The notes under the pieces are model-generated. The model had not been told where the DNA came from. It worked only from the letters and a program-made list of their open reading frames with translations, and did not search any database. 64,000 nucleotides of DNA from Sulfurimonas indica (GTDB taxonomy: Bacteria; Campylobacterota; Campylobacteria; Campylobacterales; Sulfurimonadaceae): positions 124,001-188,000 of the forward strand of contig NZ_SDID01000002.1 in assembly GCF_009192995.1 (NCBI RefSeq), in the 5' to 3' direction. This document shows, in pieces, positions 26,378 through 35,442 of the stretch. Position 1 is the first letter of the stretch; each line of letters starts with the position of its first letter. A program made the translations under genes and the position numbers.

Positions 26378-27706
26378 TTAGGCTACAACATTACTCATAT
26401 TGATGTTATCACCTAACTCTTCTACTAATTGATCCATAAGAGAAAACATTATATTGGAGTGCTCTTCAGCCTTTTTAAATCTATTGACAATTTCATCTTT
26501 TGAATCACTTTTTGCCATACATCCTCCTCTAAGCGCACAGTCAAGATTTTCATTGATAAGATTATGGAACTCTTCATGATGTATTTGTATCTTTTTAAAG
26601 GTTTGGTTGTCTCCAAAGATTTTCATTCCCTGGTTGTAGTACCAAGAACCAAAACCACAATGGTGAGAATCTTTTTTTAACTCCTGGGTTACTGTACCGT
26701 TGACAACGGCAGAGTAAGCATTTGATTTAAAGATGATGTGATGAATTTTGTAATTTGCAAGGAAAAGGGCGAAACTGCTTTTATTGGACTCTTTTGATGT
26801 TGCATCCATATCAGCGTTAAGCTGACTCATTGTATCAGAGAAGTTATCCATTGTTTCATTTGCACTTGTTGCGATACTGCGCATGTTTGCAGCATTTTCG
26901 GAGATACCGCTTGATTGTTGTTGGAGATTTTGGATGGTAATACTAATCTCTCCTGTTGCTTTGGTTGTTCTCTCTGCAAGTTTTCGTACTTCATCGGCAA
27001 CAACGGCAAAACCACGCCCATGCTCACCGGCACGTGCAGCTTCGATGGCAGCATTAAGTGCAAGTAGATTTGTCTGGTCTGCAATATCTTTGATGAGATT
27101 AACGACATTGGTAATCTCATTGACATTTTCATCCATCAACTCAATCGCTTGTGTTGTATCTACGACAAGATTGTTAAGCTCTGAAATCTCTTGAGTTGTT
27201 GCAGAGACCGCTTCATAACTGACTCTTGTTGATTCAGTTGCATGAGAAGTAAGTTCTGTTACTCTTACAAAAGCATCTTTTGTTTTGTTGATGTCAGCTG
27301 TAATCATATCAAGGTTGCCTTTCATACCACCATTGAGTTGATTAAACTCTGTTGATAAAAGCCCCATCAGTTTGTAACGCTCATTTGCTTTCATAGAAGC
27401 AATGGCCTTTTGAATCTCTTTTGCAGTTGCGCTAAATTCACCGTGAAGTCCTTCAGGGAACATATGCCTGTACATTTTTCCATCTGTGATGGCTTGAATG
27501 GTATAGCGTGTCTCACGCAGTATGACCTCCATCTGATCAAGTGAGTTATTGATGTTCCAGGCAATTTTCTCCAGCGGGGACTCTTTTTTATCAAGGATAA
27601 CTCTCGAAGAGAGCTTGCCATTTTCTACGTCTCTGAGTACAGAAGCTATCTGTGTCATTAGTTCTGTTTCATTGGTACTCTTATTATTGAATGAAAAAAG
27701 AGTCAT
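26378..27706 (-). CDS. Soluble methyl-accepting chemotaxis protein with C-terminal CZB domain
   Basis: A 442-residue chemoreceptor with no membrane helix. A HAMP-like N-terminal region (about 15-115) leads into the signalling hairpin, whose conserved tip is [20 protein letters not shown], followed by [14 protein letters not shown]. The C-terminus (about 325-430) is a CZB zinc-binding domain with [15 protein letters not shown] and IHHEEFH, the latter motifs supplying zinc ligands; CZB domains sense zinc or hypochlorous-acid-type oxidants. It overlaps a PAS-domain gene by 4 bases (ATGA), which suggests that PAS supplies redox sensing in trans, as in the CetA/CetB pair of Campylobacter. Confidence 0.93.
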   Translation of the reverse strand: MTLFSFNNKSTNETELMTQIASVLRDVENGKLSSRVILDKKESPLEKIAWNINNSLDQMEVILRETRYTIQAITDGKMYRHMFPEGLHGEFSATAKEIQKAIASMKANERYKLMGLLSTEFNQLNGGMKGNLDMITADINKTKDAFVRVTELTSHATESTRVSYEAVSATTQEISELNNLVVDTTQAIELMDENVNEITNVVNLIKDIADQTNLLALNAAIEAARAGEHGRGFAVVADEVRKLAERTTKATGEISITIQNLQQQSSGISENAANMRSIATSANETMDNFSDTMSQLNADMDATSKESNKSSFALFLANYKIHHIIFKSNAYSAVVNGTVTQELKKDSHHCGFGSWYYNQGMKIFGDNQTFKKIQIHHEEFHNLINENLDCALRGGCMAKSDSKDEIVNRFKKAEEHSNIMFSLMDQLVEELGDNINMSNVVA

Positions 27707-28254
27707 AAGGTAGCTCCTAATTGTAAGTTTATGATAAATTCTGCATAGTCAAGCTGATGTTCTTTAAGCAGCTCATCCAGTATCTTTTGTGATGCCTCTA
27801 CACCGCCGCTATGTTCAGCTTCAAGGAGTTGTTTGTAGATAGGAGTGATGATATCTATGGCAGATTGTGGCATCTTTCTTCTTACAGATGTATAGCTTAC
27901 AATGTTGCCGTGTGTATCTACATCTGCTGTGATATAGGCAAATACCCAATAATACCCTCCATCAGCACAAAGATTTTTTACAAAGCCGAAAAATTCATCT
28001 TTTTGCTGTATCAAATCCCATACAAGTTTAAATGCTAGCTTTGGCATGTCAGGGTGACGGATGAGGTTGTGATTTGCTCCGACTAAATCAGCAGGAGGGT
28101 AGCCTGCCATTTTCGCAAAAATTTCATTGCAGTAGATTATACGACCTTTTGTATCTGTCTTGGAGATAATAAAGTCATTAGCACCTAAAACTTTTTCGTT
28201 ATTAGTAATGTTTTTTGGAGCATCAAGTTTCGAGAGACTTTTTTGTAGTGCCAT
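27703..28254 (-). CDS. Aer/CetB-like PAS-domain redox sensor
   Basis: A 183-residue protein with one PAS domain (about 25-135). [38 protein letters not shown] and [19 protein letters not shown] match the FAD-binding PAS of Aer and CetB, which report redox or respiratory state to the chemotaxis array. After the PAS comes a helical tail of about 45 residues. No membrane segment. The gene ends within the start of the soluble MCP. AGGA eight bases before ATG 28254 is the ribosome site. A G8 tract lies about 83 bases upstream. Confidence 0.9.
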   Translation of the reverse strand: MALQKSLSKLDAPKNITNNEKVLGANDFIISKTDTKGRIIYCNEIFAKMAGYPPADLVGANHNLIRHPDMPKLAFKLVWDLIQQKDEFFGFVKNLCADGGYYWVFAYITADVDTHGNIVSYTSVRRKMPQSAIDIITPIYKQLLEAEHSGGVEASQKILDELLKEHQLDYAEFIINLQLGATL

Positions 28255-28284
28255 ATGTTTTCCTGCTTTATATAAAAGTGAGAC

Positions 28285-28290
28285 ATTATA
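28285..28290 (-). promoter_or_regulatory. -10 box for the PAS-MCP pair
   Basis: TATAAT on the minus strand, 31 bases before ATG 28254. The C8 (minus strand) tract begins 47 bases further upstream. Confidence 0.5.
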
Positions 28291-28336
28291 ACAAATAGTT
28301 AAGGTAATTTTTATTGAATAAATATCTTTTTGTTAA

Positions 28337-28344
28337 GGGGGGGG
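28337..28344 (+). repeat. G8 homopolymer tract (C8 on minus strand)
   Basis: Eight consecutive G in a very AT-rich spacer between the SQR-like gene and the PAS-MCP operon (TTAAGGGGGGGGTAAAA). It lies upstream of the putative -35 position of the PAS gene. Homopolymeric G/C tracts are phase-variation sites in Campylobacter and Helicobacter, although usually 8-12 long and often within genes. Confidence 0.8.
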
Positions 28345-28396
28345 TAAAAGAAGATATTGTAACAAAATGAAACATATTAATTTATGTTATATATTT

Positions 28397-29578
28397 TTAC
28401 ATGCCGGGAATTCTTGGTATCTTTCCCAATTTGGAGTTACGGCAGTAAAGACCCCATGCTTTTTTCATCCAGTGTCCGATGAAAGGCATCGGCAACATAA
28501 AAGCACGTTTTTCATCTCTATAAACAAAAGCAGCACCATCACCACTGTCCATAACACACAAAATATTAAGGTGTTGATTATAACCTTTAAAATCTGAACC
28601 ACCGCTATCGCGTTGCTCAATATTATGGGCCGCATTTTTTGCCATGACCTCTGCAATATGCCCCTGTTTTGCTCTCCAGTCATAGCCTTCAAGAGCTGCT
28701 ACATCACCAATAGCATAGATGTTGCTCATTGTGCCGTCTTCGTTTAAAACACAAGAGGTGTCATCAGTCTTTACAAAACCTGCCTCATTTTGTGGTAGGT
28801 CTGAATTTTTGATAACATCATGTCCGTCACCTGCAGGGATAAACATCATAAAGTCAGCTTCAAGTTTGCTGTTATCTTCAAAAACAACACCATCTTTTTC
28901 AAACTCTACTATCTTTTTGCCAAAGTGTTTGTTAATATCTAGTTTTGTAAAGAAAACATCCATCATCTTAAGTGCCTGTGGTCCCATTCTTTTGCCTGGT
29001 TCTGCCATCGGAGCAAAGAAAGTCAACTCAAACTTATCACGGATACCTTTTTTCTTAAGTAGGTTGTGTACATTAAAAAGCAGTTCAAACCCAGGTCCGC
29101 CACGTACTGCGGAGGAGTCTTTAGGATTTCCTCCAAATCCCATAGCAATTTTTCCACTTCCTTTTTCAATAAGTTTGTCAATTTCATCACGGATAGCAAG
29201 AGCCTGCTCAGGTGCACCACAGATCGAGAGAGTATTTTCTACACCCTTTGGTTTCATTTTGGATGCACCGATACCAATGATGAGATAATCATAATCATTC
29301 AGTACTTTACCACTTGCTAAGGTCACAGAGTTCTCAGCTTTTGAGATAGCCTCTACCGCATCGATAATAAGTTCAAATCCATGTGCACGCTGCAACTCCT
29401 TTAAGTCTACACAAACATCTTTGAATTCACTCTCACGTGTTGGAACCCAGATGGAAGTAGGGTAGATATAAAAGTACTCTCTGTCACTTACAAGTGTAAC
29501 ATTGTAACCCATTTTTGTAAGATATGTTGCAGCATCAACACCCGCAAATCCACCACCTAAAACAAGTACTTTCTTCAT
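28397..29578 (-). CDS. SQR-like FAD/NAD(P)-dependent oxidoreductase
   Basis: A 393-residue two-dinucleotide-binding flavoprotein with N-terminal FAD fold MKKVLVLGGGFAGVDAATYL, DYLIIGIGA, and the second FAD block NIYAIGDVAAL. RGGPGFELLFNVHNLL is characteristic of sulfide:quinone oxidoreductases. Cysteines are at 56, 120, 276, 341 and 379. C341 (NILCVMDSGDGA) sits where one SQR redox Cys is expected, but the partner usually found just before the GGPxFE block is absent here (SSAVRGGPG). It may be a divergent SQR, a flavocytochrome-c-like subunit or a type II NADH dehydrogenase relative. ATG 29578 with AAGGA is preferred over a start seven codons earlier. Confidence 0.8.
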   Translation of the reverse strand: MKKVLVLGGGFAGVDAATYLTKMGYNVTLVSDREYFYIYPTSIWVPTRESEFKDVCVDLKELQRAHGFELIIDAVEAISKAENSVTLASGKVLNDYDYLIIGIGASKMKPKGVENTLSICGAPEQALAIRDEIDKLIEKGSGKIAMGFGGNPKDSSAVRGGPGFELLFNVHNLLKKKGIRDKFELTFFAPMAEPGKRMGPQALKMMDVFFTKLDINKHFGKKIVEFEKDGVVFEDNSKLEADFMMFIPAGDGHDVIKNSDLPQNEAGFVKTDDTSCVLNEDGTMSNIYAIGDVAALEGYDWRAKQGHIAEVMAKNAAHNIEQRDSGGSDFKGYNQHLNILCVMDSGDGAAFVYRDEKRAFMLPMPFIGHWMKKAWGLYCRNSKLGKIPRIPGM

Positions 29579-29661
29579 GGATAATCCTTTTATTATCAAA
29601 TTTTATAAAAAATATTACAGTAATTGATGTTAAAAATACATTAAACAGGTTAATTTTATCG

Positions 29662-30537
29662 TCAATTTTCTTTCTTATTGATAAAGTAGACTGCAAGCAT
29701 AGAGACCCCACCACCGATGATAATGTGCAGCTGCATTGGTTCGTCCAAGATAAGCCAGGCAGAAAAAAGTGCAAAAAGTGGTACCAAAAACATAAAAGAG
29801 CTGGTTTTCTCACTCCCTAGTTTTCCACTTGCAATAAAAAAGATAGTCGTAGCAATGGCTTGTCCAAAGACAGCGAGGTAGATCATCGCACTCCAAAACT
29901 CTACTCCTTGATGAAAGACACTAAGAGGCGCAGAATCTTTTGCATAGTAAAATGTCACTATAGTAGCAATAAGTGAGATGGCAAAACTGTAGTGGATAGG
30001 GTGAATATGTTTTTGTGAATGTTGCGAGAGAAGAGTGACTCCTGCCCATATTGTAGCACAGAGTAAAAAGTATAGATTTGATGAGCTCAAGAAGTGTGAA
30101 AAATCACCCAGCTCTAAAAGAATATATCCACCCATCAAACCTAAAATAAGTCCAAAATATTGTTTAGTACGCAGTCGTTTACGAAAAAGTATGGCCACAA
30201 GTAAAAAGGTCATGATAGGGCTAAAAGTGGTAATGATGACACTTCCGGCTCCTGCATAACCATATTTGATACCCATAAAAGAAGAGATCATAAAGGAGAT
30301 GTTTAAAACAGAACTGCCAAAGATATACTTCAAACTGTGCATATCAAGTTTGAATGGGATACGGATAAAGTAGAGAATCGGTAAAAATGCCAGACTCATC
30401 AGAAAAAATCGCCAAAATATAATGACATCCATTGGAAGATTATAGGTAAGTATTTTGAGTGCTGTCCAGCCTCCACCCCAAAAGAACATTGCAAGCAGCA
30501 TAAGATAGGTGAAGTGTTTCTCCCCAATATTTTTCAC
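29662..30537 (-). CDS. EamA-family (DMT superfamily) transporter
   Basis: About 291 residues with ten predicted membrane helices in two EamA repeats (first: AMFFWGGGWTALKIL and FMISSFMGIKYGYAGAGSVI; second: SFAISLIATIVTFYYA and MFLVPLFALFSAWLILDEP). Members export amino acids and metabolites; the substrate cannot be read from sequence. The preferred start is GTG 30537, which overlaps the asnB stop (GTGA); a longer frame from 30582 would run inside asnB. Third gene of methyltransferase-asnB-eamA. Confidence 0.88.
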   Translation of the reverse strand: MKNIGEKHFTYLMLLAMFFWGGGWTALKILTYNLPMDVIIFWRFFLMSLAFLPILYFIRIPFKLDMHSLKYIFGSSVLNISFMISSFMGIKYGYAGAGSVIITTFSPIMTFLLVAILFRKRLRTKQYFGLILGLMGGYILLELGDFSHFLSSSNLYFLLCATIWAGVTLLSQHSQKHIHPIHYSFAISLIATIVTFYYAKDSAPLSVFHQGVEFWSAMIYLAVFGQAIATTIFFIASGKLGSEKTSSFMFLVPLFALFSAWLILDEPMQLHIIIGGGVSMLAVYFINKKEN

Positions 30538-32336
30538 AGCAGTTCTCTTTCTATCCAGTGGGAGAGCACATAAAGGCCCCATACATGTTGTTTAAATCTG
30601 CCGCTTCGGGCACGCTGAATGTATTCTTGTAAAATCTCCTCTTTAAACATGCCTGTTTGTTTATTGACCGTTTCTATAAGCGCAACACGACCACTGTTAT
30701 AGAGATACTCTCCATAAGGGTTTGAGAATCCTTTTTTCTTGCGTGAGAGAATATTTGGAGGAAGTTTATCCTGGAGCATATCTTTGAGTAGCCCTTTTGT
30801 GATACCATCTTGGTAACGAAGGGAGGGTGCAACACTAAAGAGAAGCTCTACAAACTTATGGTCCAAAAAGGGTGTACGTGATTCAATGGAGTGTGCCATA
30901 CTGACACGATCCAGTTTTGCAAGAAAGTGCTCTGCCTGAAAGTGTTGCAGGTCTGCATAGGAAAACCAGATAGACTCATCAGAATGTGATGAAGATTCAA
31001 AACGCTCACGCATTTGCTTGAGGTATAAAAACCCATCTCCGTCACGAATATTTCTCTTCATTAAGATGTTCTTTTGCATATCGGTAAACTTTTCACTTGA
31101 AGTTCGAAAGATAACCTCCCCTTCAAAAGCCCGCTTGTACCACTCCCACTCACGATTCATACTAAAGTTGGAACGAAAATATTTTTTGAGCCAGTTTTTA
31201 TGAAATACTTTTTTGGCTGCTTCCATCTCAAGATATTCAAAATACTGCCTATAGCCCAAAAAGAGTTCATCACTCCCCTCTCCACTGAGAACTACTCGAA
31301 AGCCATCTTTTTTAATGTGAGAAAAGAGATGATGAAGTGGGATGGCTGCCGGGTCATTAAGCGGCTCGTCAAGTGTTTCAAAAACAGTGTCGATTGTGTC
31401 AATATACGCTTTTTTGCTCAGTTCAATCTGGATATTTTCTATACCTAAAAGTTTTGCACTCTCTTTAGCGTTTGAGCGTTCATCATATTTACCGAAATTT
31501 TCAAATCCCAAAGTATAGCTGACAAGTGGTCTGCCGAATCTTTTTGCATAAAAGTTCAGTGTCGCACTGTCAATGCCTCCACTAAGTAGTGCTGCCATAG
31601 GTGCATCACTCTCAAGACGCAAGGCTATAGACTCTTCTAAAGATTGCGTGAGCTTTGTGATAGCTTCTTCTTTAGAGTGAATTTGATTGGCTTGCGTATT
31701 TAAGATATCATAGTAAGTTTTTACGGTAACGTGATTGTTCTCTACTGTAAGCATCTCTGAGGGAGCGAGTTTTTTAATCTTTTTGTAAAAAGTGTGGGGT
31801 GCAGTAGGGGCAAGATAGCTCAGATAAGAAGAGAGCGCATCATAAGAGAGCTCTTTTTTCTTTAGAAATGGCGTGAGTGCCTTTATCTCTGAAGCAAAAT
31901 AAAAACTGTTACCCTCTTGGAGATAAAAGAGTGGTTTTTTCCCAAGTCTGTCACGAAAAAGGTAGAGTTTTTCTCCATCGAGCAGGGCTATGGCGAACAT
32001 ACCTCGAAGATGTTCTACAAAGGAAACTCCCCATTTAAGGTAAGCGGCTATGATAACTTCAGAATCACTCTGTGTCTGAAAGTCAAAGTTTAATCCTTCT
32101 CTCAGCTCTTTAAAGTTATAGATCTCACCATTGAAAGAGAGTAGTATCTCTTTGTGCTTGAGAGGCTGATGGCTTCTTGTGTGTGTATCTGTTATAGAGA
32201 GGCGTTGATGTGCAAAAAAAAGATTTTTTCTTCGCTCGATACCGCAAAAATCAGGTCCACGATGGGAGAGTTTGCCAAGAGCATATTTTGCCTGTGCATC
32301 ATCATATTCACCTAAAATTCCAAAAATTGCACACAT
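30534..32336 (-). CDS. asnB: Asparagine synthase (glutamine-hydrolysing)
   Basis: A 600-residue AsnB. The N-terminal glutaminase has the catalytic Cys2 (MCAIFGILG), LSHRGPD and LSFNGEIYN; the synthetase domain has the PP-loop LLSGGIDSA (about 250) and VLSGEGSDELFLGY. The C-terminus FLDHKFVELLFS is typical. It makes asparagine from aspartate, glutamine and ATP, though relatives amidate sugars or antibiotics. It shares one base with the upstream methyltransferase gene and overlaps the eamA start. Confidence 0.93.
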   Translation of the reverse strand: MCAIFGILGEYDDAQAKYALGKLSHRGPDFCGIERRKNLFFAHQRLSITDTHTRSHQPLKHKEILLSFNGEIYNFKELREGLNFDFQTQSDSEVIIAAYLKWGVSFVEHLRGMFAIALLDGEKLYLFRDRLGKKPLFYLQEGNSFYFASEIKALTPFLKKKELSYDALSSYLSYLAPTAPHTFYKKIKKLAPSEMLTVENNHVTVKTYYDILNTQANQIHSKEEAITKLTQSLEESIALRLESDAPMAALLSGGIDSATLNFYAKRFGRPLVSYTLGFENFGKYDERSNAKESAKLLGIENIQIELSKKAYIDTIDTVFETLDEPLNDPAAIPLHHLFSHIKKDGFRVVLSGEGSDELFLGYRQYFEYLEMEAAKKVFHKNWLKKYFRSNFSMNREWEWYKRAFEGEVIFRTSSEKFTDMQKNILMKRNIRDGDGFLYLKQMRERFESSSHSDESIWFSYADLQHFQAEHFLAKLDRVSMAHSIESRTPFLDHKFVELLFSVAPSLRYQDGITKGLLKDMLQDKLPPNILSRKKKGFSNPYGEYLYNSGRVALIETVNKQTGMFKEEILQEYIQRARSGRFKQHVWGLYVLSHWIERELL

Positions 32337-32917
32337 TACTTGAAAAATCCTACAGTGATATCGTTGTTGATATAATCCTCACGCAGAAGAACTTTTTTTA
32401 CCTTGAGTGCTGTTGCCATCTCTGTAATTTTTTCTTTTGGAAGGTAGTTATATGTTTGTGAGTTGTCTTCTGCGCATAAGATATTGAAGATAAAAGCTTT
32501 TTTGGAAGCCGTAAAACAGTTGTTTATAAAGAGATTTGTCTCAAAAGGCGTTAAAACATTCATCGCCCCGCTGCATATAACATAATCACTCACAGGAACT
32601 TCTGTGTTTGTTATATCTGCGTGAAGTATCTCTTGGTCTGTTTTTTTCTTTGCTATTGCACACATTGTATTAAGAGAGTCAATACCTCTGTATTTGTTTG
32701 GAAGCTTACCATTGTTTTGCAGGTAGCTATAGAAGTCACTAAAACCACAACCTGCATCTGTAAGTGAGTACTCGGCTAAATTATCCGGAAGCAGCTCACA
32801 AATAACATCAAAACGAATCTGTTGATGAGCAAAACTCAGCCAGCAGACCCCCTGAGGAGTTAGTCCATGCTTTTTAATTGCGTTATTGTAAAAATCTTCA
32901 CTTGCAATACGTGGCAT
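32336..32917 (-). CDS. Class I SAM-dependent methyltransferase-like protein
   Basis: About 193 residues. LTDAGCGFSDFYSYL is the SAM-binding motif I (D-x-G-C-G), followed by YRGIDSLNTMCAIA with the acidic residue that binds the ribose, and ILHADIT, then SDYVICSGAMNVL. AAGGAGAAGT directly precedes ATG 32917, so the longer frame starting at 32956 is rejected. Substrate is unknown. It is the first gene of a three-gene run with asnB and an EamA exporter, hinting at modification and transport of a small metabolite. Confidence 0.8.
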   Translation of the reverse strand: MPRIASEDFYNNAIKKHGLTPQGVCWLSFAHQQIRFDVICELLPDNLAEYSLTDAGCGFSDFYSYLQNNGKLPNKYRGIDSLNTMCAIAKKKTDQEILHADITNTEVPVSDYVICSGAMNVLTPFETNLFINNCFTASKKAFIFNILCAEDNSQTYNYLPKEKITEMATALKVKKVLLREDYINNDITVGFFK

Positions 32918-32968
32918 ACTTCTCCTTTTTAGTGATGCTATTATATAATAATTCAAAGGAAAATAAGT

Positions 32969-33844
32969 ATGAGAGTAGCAGTAATTGGACTAGGCGGTGT
33001 TGGTGGGTATTTGGCAGCTTCATTCACAAAAGCAGGTATCGATGTTATTGGTTTTGGACGAGGAGAGCATCTAGGTACAATTCAAAAGCATGGACTTACT
33101 GTCAAAGAGGATAGTGTAGAGTGGAATGTGGCTATCGATGCCAGAGAGCTGCGTGAGGCAGAGGGTATTTTTGATGTTGTACTCTTCTGTGTAAAAAGTT
33201 ATGATCTGCTGCAGAGTTATAAAGGTATTGCTCCATGTATAAATGATGAGAGTCTGCTTATCTCTTTTGCAAATGGTGTAGATAACGGTGATAAGCTGCG
33301 AGATATCTCTCACGCAAGGGTACTTGAGGGTGCGATATATATTCTTTCACATATTGAGAGTCCAGGTGTCATTCGTAAAAAGGGTAAGGTTTTCGCTGCT
33401 GTTTTTGGAGGTGACAAGGAAGCAGCTGAGGTTTTAGCTTCACTTTTTGAAAAAGCAGAATTGCGTTATAAAACTGTTGATGATATAAAGACCGCACTAT
33501 GGAAAAAGTATATTTTCATTGCTGCATTTGCCACACTTACATCGTACTATGACAAGCCAATAGCATATATCTATAAAGAGCACTATGATGAGACAAAAGA
33601 AGTTTTAGAGGAGATAGCAGCTGTGGCAAAAAGTTATGGAATAAACATTGATGATGAAGTGCAAAAAGCACTTGATACTGCTTCTAAACTTCCAGCCGAT
33701 GCTTCAACATCAATGCATTTTGATTTTCAAAACAAGAAACGTACTGAGTTAGAGAGTCTTAGCGGATATATAGCAAAAAACAAAGCTGTAAAAACACCTT
33801 TAATGGAAAAAATGTATCAAACATTAAGCACAAAGCGGAGATAA
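32969..33844 (+). CDS. panE: 2-dehydropantoate 2-reductase family protein
   Basis: A 291-residue ketopantoate reductase-like enzyme. The NADP-binding fold MRVAVIGLGGVGGYLAASF opens the protein; FCVKSYDL and the region LISFANGVDN match the family; the central catalytic Lys is expected in ALWKKYIFIAAF, and STSMHFDFQNKKRTELESL matches the conserved C-terminal SSMLxDxxxxxxTEID block. It would reduce ketopantoate to pantoate for CoA synthesis; paralogues of unknown function exist, so the symbol is moderately certain. It starts 51 bases from the divergent methyltransferase gene. Confidence 0.85.
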   Translation: MRVAVIGLGGVGGYLAASFTKAGIDVIGFGRGEHLGTIQKHGLTVKEDSVEWNVAIDARELREAEGIFDVVLFCVKSYDLLQSYKGIAPCINDESLLISFANGVDNGDKLRDISHARVLEGAIYILSHIESPGVIRKKGKVFAAVFGGDKEAAEVLASLFEKAELRYKTVDDIKTALWKKYIFIAAFATLTSYYDKPIAYIYKEHYDETKEVLEEIAAVAKSYGINIDDEVQKALDTASKLPADASTSMHFDFQNKKRTELESLSGYIAKNKAVKTPLMEKMYQTLSTKRR

Positions 33845-33868
33845 TGAAGTAAAAAAAGAGAGTAATTC

Positions 33869-34396
33869 ATGAGAAAAGAGCGAATAGTATTAGGTGGTGG
33901 GTGTTTTTGGTGTATTGAAGCAGTTTATAGAAATGTAAAAGGGGTGCTCTCCGCAGTGAGTGCTTATACAGGTGGTGCAAGACCAAATCCGACCTATGAG
34001 AATGTCTGTTCCGGTGCAACGGGCCATGCGGAAGTAGTTGACATTAGCTATGATGCAGATGTTATAAGTTTATCTGAGATTTTGGATATTTTCTTTGTCA
34101 TTCACGACCCGACGACACTGAACCAACAGGGTGCCGATAAAGGAACACAATATCGCTCTGTTATTTATTATGCTAATGAAGATGAGAAAAAAGTCATTGA
34201 AGAGTCCATTGAAAAACATCAAGCAGAGTTTGCTGATAAAATTGTAACTGAGGTAAGTCCTTTGGGTGAGGTTTACCCAGCTGAGCCATATCATCAGAAC
34301 TATTATAATCTTAATTCACAGCAGGGATATTGTCAAGTTGTCATTGCCCCAAAACTACAAAAGTTTATGATGCAGTTTCCAGAGCAGCTTATTTAG
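33869..34396 (+). CDS. msrA: Peptide methionine-S-sulfoxide reductase MsrA
   Basis: A 175-residue MsrA that repairs methionine-S-sulfoxide. The catalytic Cys is in GGGCFWCIEAVY, and GYTGG-type AYTGGARPNPTYENVCSGATGHAEVV and the HDPTTLNQQGADKGTQYRS block are complete in the translation, here named by their first residues (AYTGGARPNP; HDPTTLNQQG). Resolving Cys candidates include the one in QQGYCQVVI near residue 160. No fusion to MsrB. It follows panE by 24 bases and may be co-transcribed. Confidence 0.96.
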   Translation: MRKERIVLGGGCFWCIEAVYRNVKGVLSAVSAYTGGARPNPTYENVCSGATGHAEVVDISYDADVISLSEILDIFFVIHDPTTLNQQGADKGTQYRSVIYYANEDEKKVIEESIEKHQAEFADKIVTEVSPLGEVYPAEPYHQNYYNLNSQQGYCQVVIAPKLQKFMMQFPEQLI

Positions 34397-34488
34397 GGAT
34401 TTCTTAATAGTTATATGACATTAACTCTAAAATATGCTAAACTTGTTCATCAAAGAGTAAGAGGGATTTGAAAAACTAGGAGTTATAG

Positions 34489-35442
34489 ATGAATGAAATT
34501 TATGAATTGGCTATTGTCGGTGCAGGACCTGCAGGAATTGCAACTGCTGTTGAGAGTTATCTTCAGGGTGTGAGAAATATCATACTTCTTGAAAAAGATG
34601 AAAATCATAATTCAACCATACGAAAGTATTATAAAGACAACAAGCGTGTTGATGTTGAGTGGAAAGGTCAAAAAGTTGAACTTGATGGCAATATCTACTT
34701 TATAGATGGTACAAAAGAGACAACACTCGATTTTTTTGATGAGATTCTTAAAAATCACTCTGTTGAGTTGCAAACGCATGTTGAAGTGACAGGTATTGAG
34801 AAAAAAGATGGCTATTTTGAAGTGCATATGGCTGGAAAAAGCATTAAGGCAAAATATGTCGTCGTCACCATTGGCCGTATGGGAAAACCAAATAAACCAA
34901 GTTATAAGATTCCACCTGCTATTCGTAAAAAAGTGAACTATACAACAGATGAGTGTGGGAGTGGCGAGAAGATTTTAGTTGTTGGTGGAGGAGACAGTGC
35001 GGTTGAGTATGCAGTTGACTTGAGTGCTAACAATGATGTGGCAATCTGTTATCGCCGGGAGACATTCCGTCGTGCAAATCCGACAAATCAAAGAGATATC
35101 GCCAATGCTATAGCACATAATGAAGTCCGTCCTATCTTAGGTGTAAACATTGATGGGCTTGAAGCTACAGAAGATGGGAGGATAAAAGTACTTTTTTCTG
35201 AGATTGAACCGGAAATCTATGACAGAGTTATCTATGCAATCGGAGGGACAACACCAAGTGCTTTTCTTTCAAGCTCAGGCATCAAAGAAGAAGATGGCAA
35301 ACCGGTCCATGATGAGCATTATGAGACGAATGTAGAAGGCCTCTTTGTAGCAGGTGACATCACACAGGAGAGTGGAGGAAGTATTGCTCTTGGATTAAAT
35401 CACGGTTATGCTATAGCGTGCCATATTAAACATTGCTGTTAA
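34489..35442 (+). CDS. Thioredoxin-reductase-like FAD/NAD(P) oxidoreductase (YpdA-like)
   Basis: A 317-residue two-domain flavoprotein: FAD turn AIVGAGPAGIATAVES at the N-terminus, NAD(P) turn ILVVGGGDSAVEYAVDLS near 165, ATxG-like VTIGRMGKP, and GLFVAGDITQESGGS near the C-terminus. There is no CxxC redox motif, so it is not a thioredoxin reductase. It resembles the ferredoxin/flavodoxin-NADP reductase and YpdA (bacillithiol disulfide reductase) branch common in Campylobacterota. ATG 34489 follows TAGGAG. The product end overlaps the convergent AMMECR1-like gene by 4 bases. Confidence 0.85.
   Translation: MNEIYELAIVGAGPAGIATAVESYLQGVRNIILLEKDENHNSTIRKYYKDNKRVDVEWKGQKVELDGNIYFIDGTKETTLDFFDEILKNHSVELQTHVEVTGIEKKDGYFEVHMAGKSIKAKYVVVTIGRMGKPNKPSYKIPPAIRKKVNYTTDECGSGEKILVVGGGDSAVEYAVDLSANNDVAICYRRETFRRANPTNQRDIANAIAHNEVRPILGVNIDGLEATEDGRIKVLFSEIEPEIYDRVIYAIGGTTPSAFLSSSGIKEEDGKPVHDEHYETNVEGLFVAGDITQESGGSIALGLNHGYAIACHIKHCC

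Noticed and set aside
28371-28388. AACATA/TATGTT inverted repeat downstream of the SQR-like gene as terminator
   Set aside because: Six A/T-rich pairs and an interrupted T-run; too weak to call.
28719-29288. 189-codon frame antisense to the SQR-like gene
   Set aside because: The real gene on the minus strand has clear FAD motifs; the antisense product is Ser/Pro-rich with no motifs or ribosome site.
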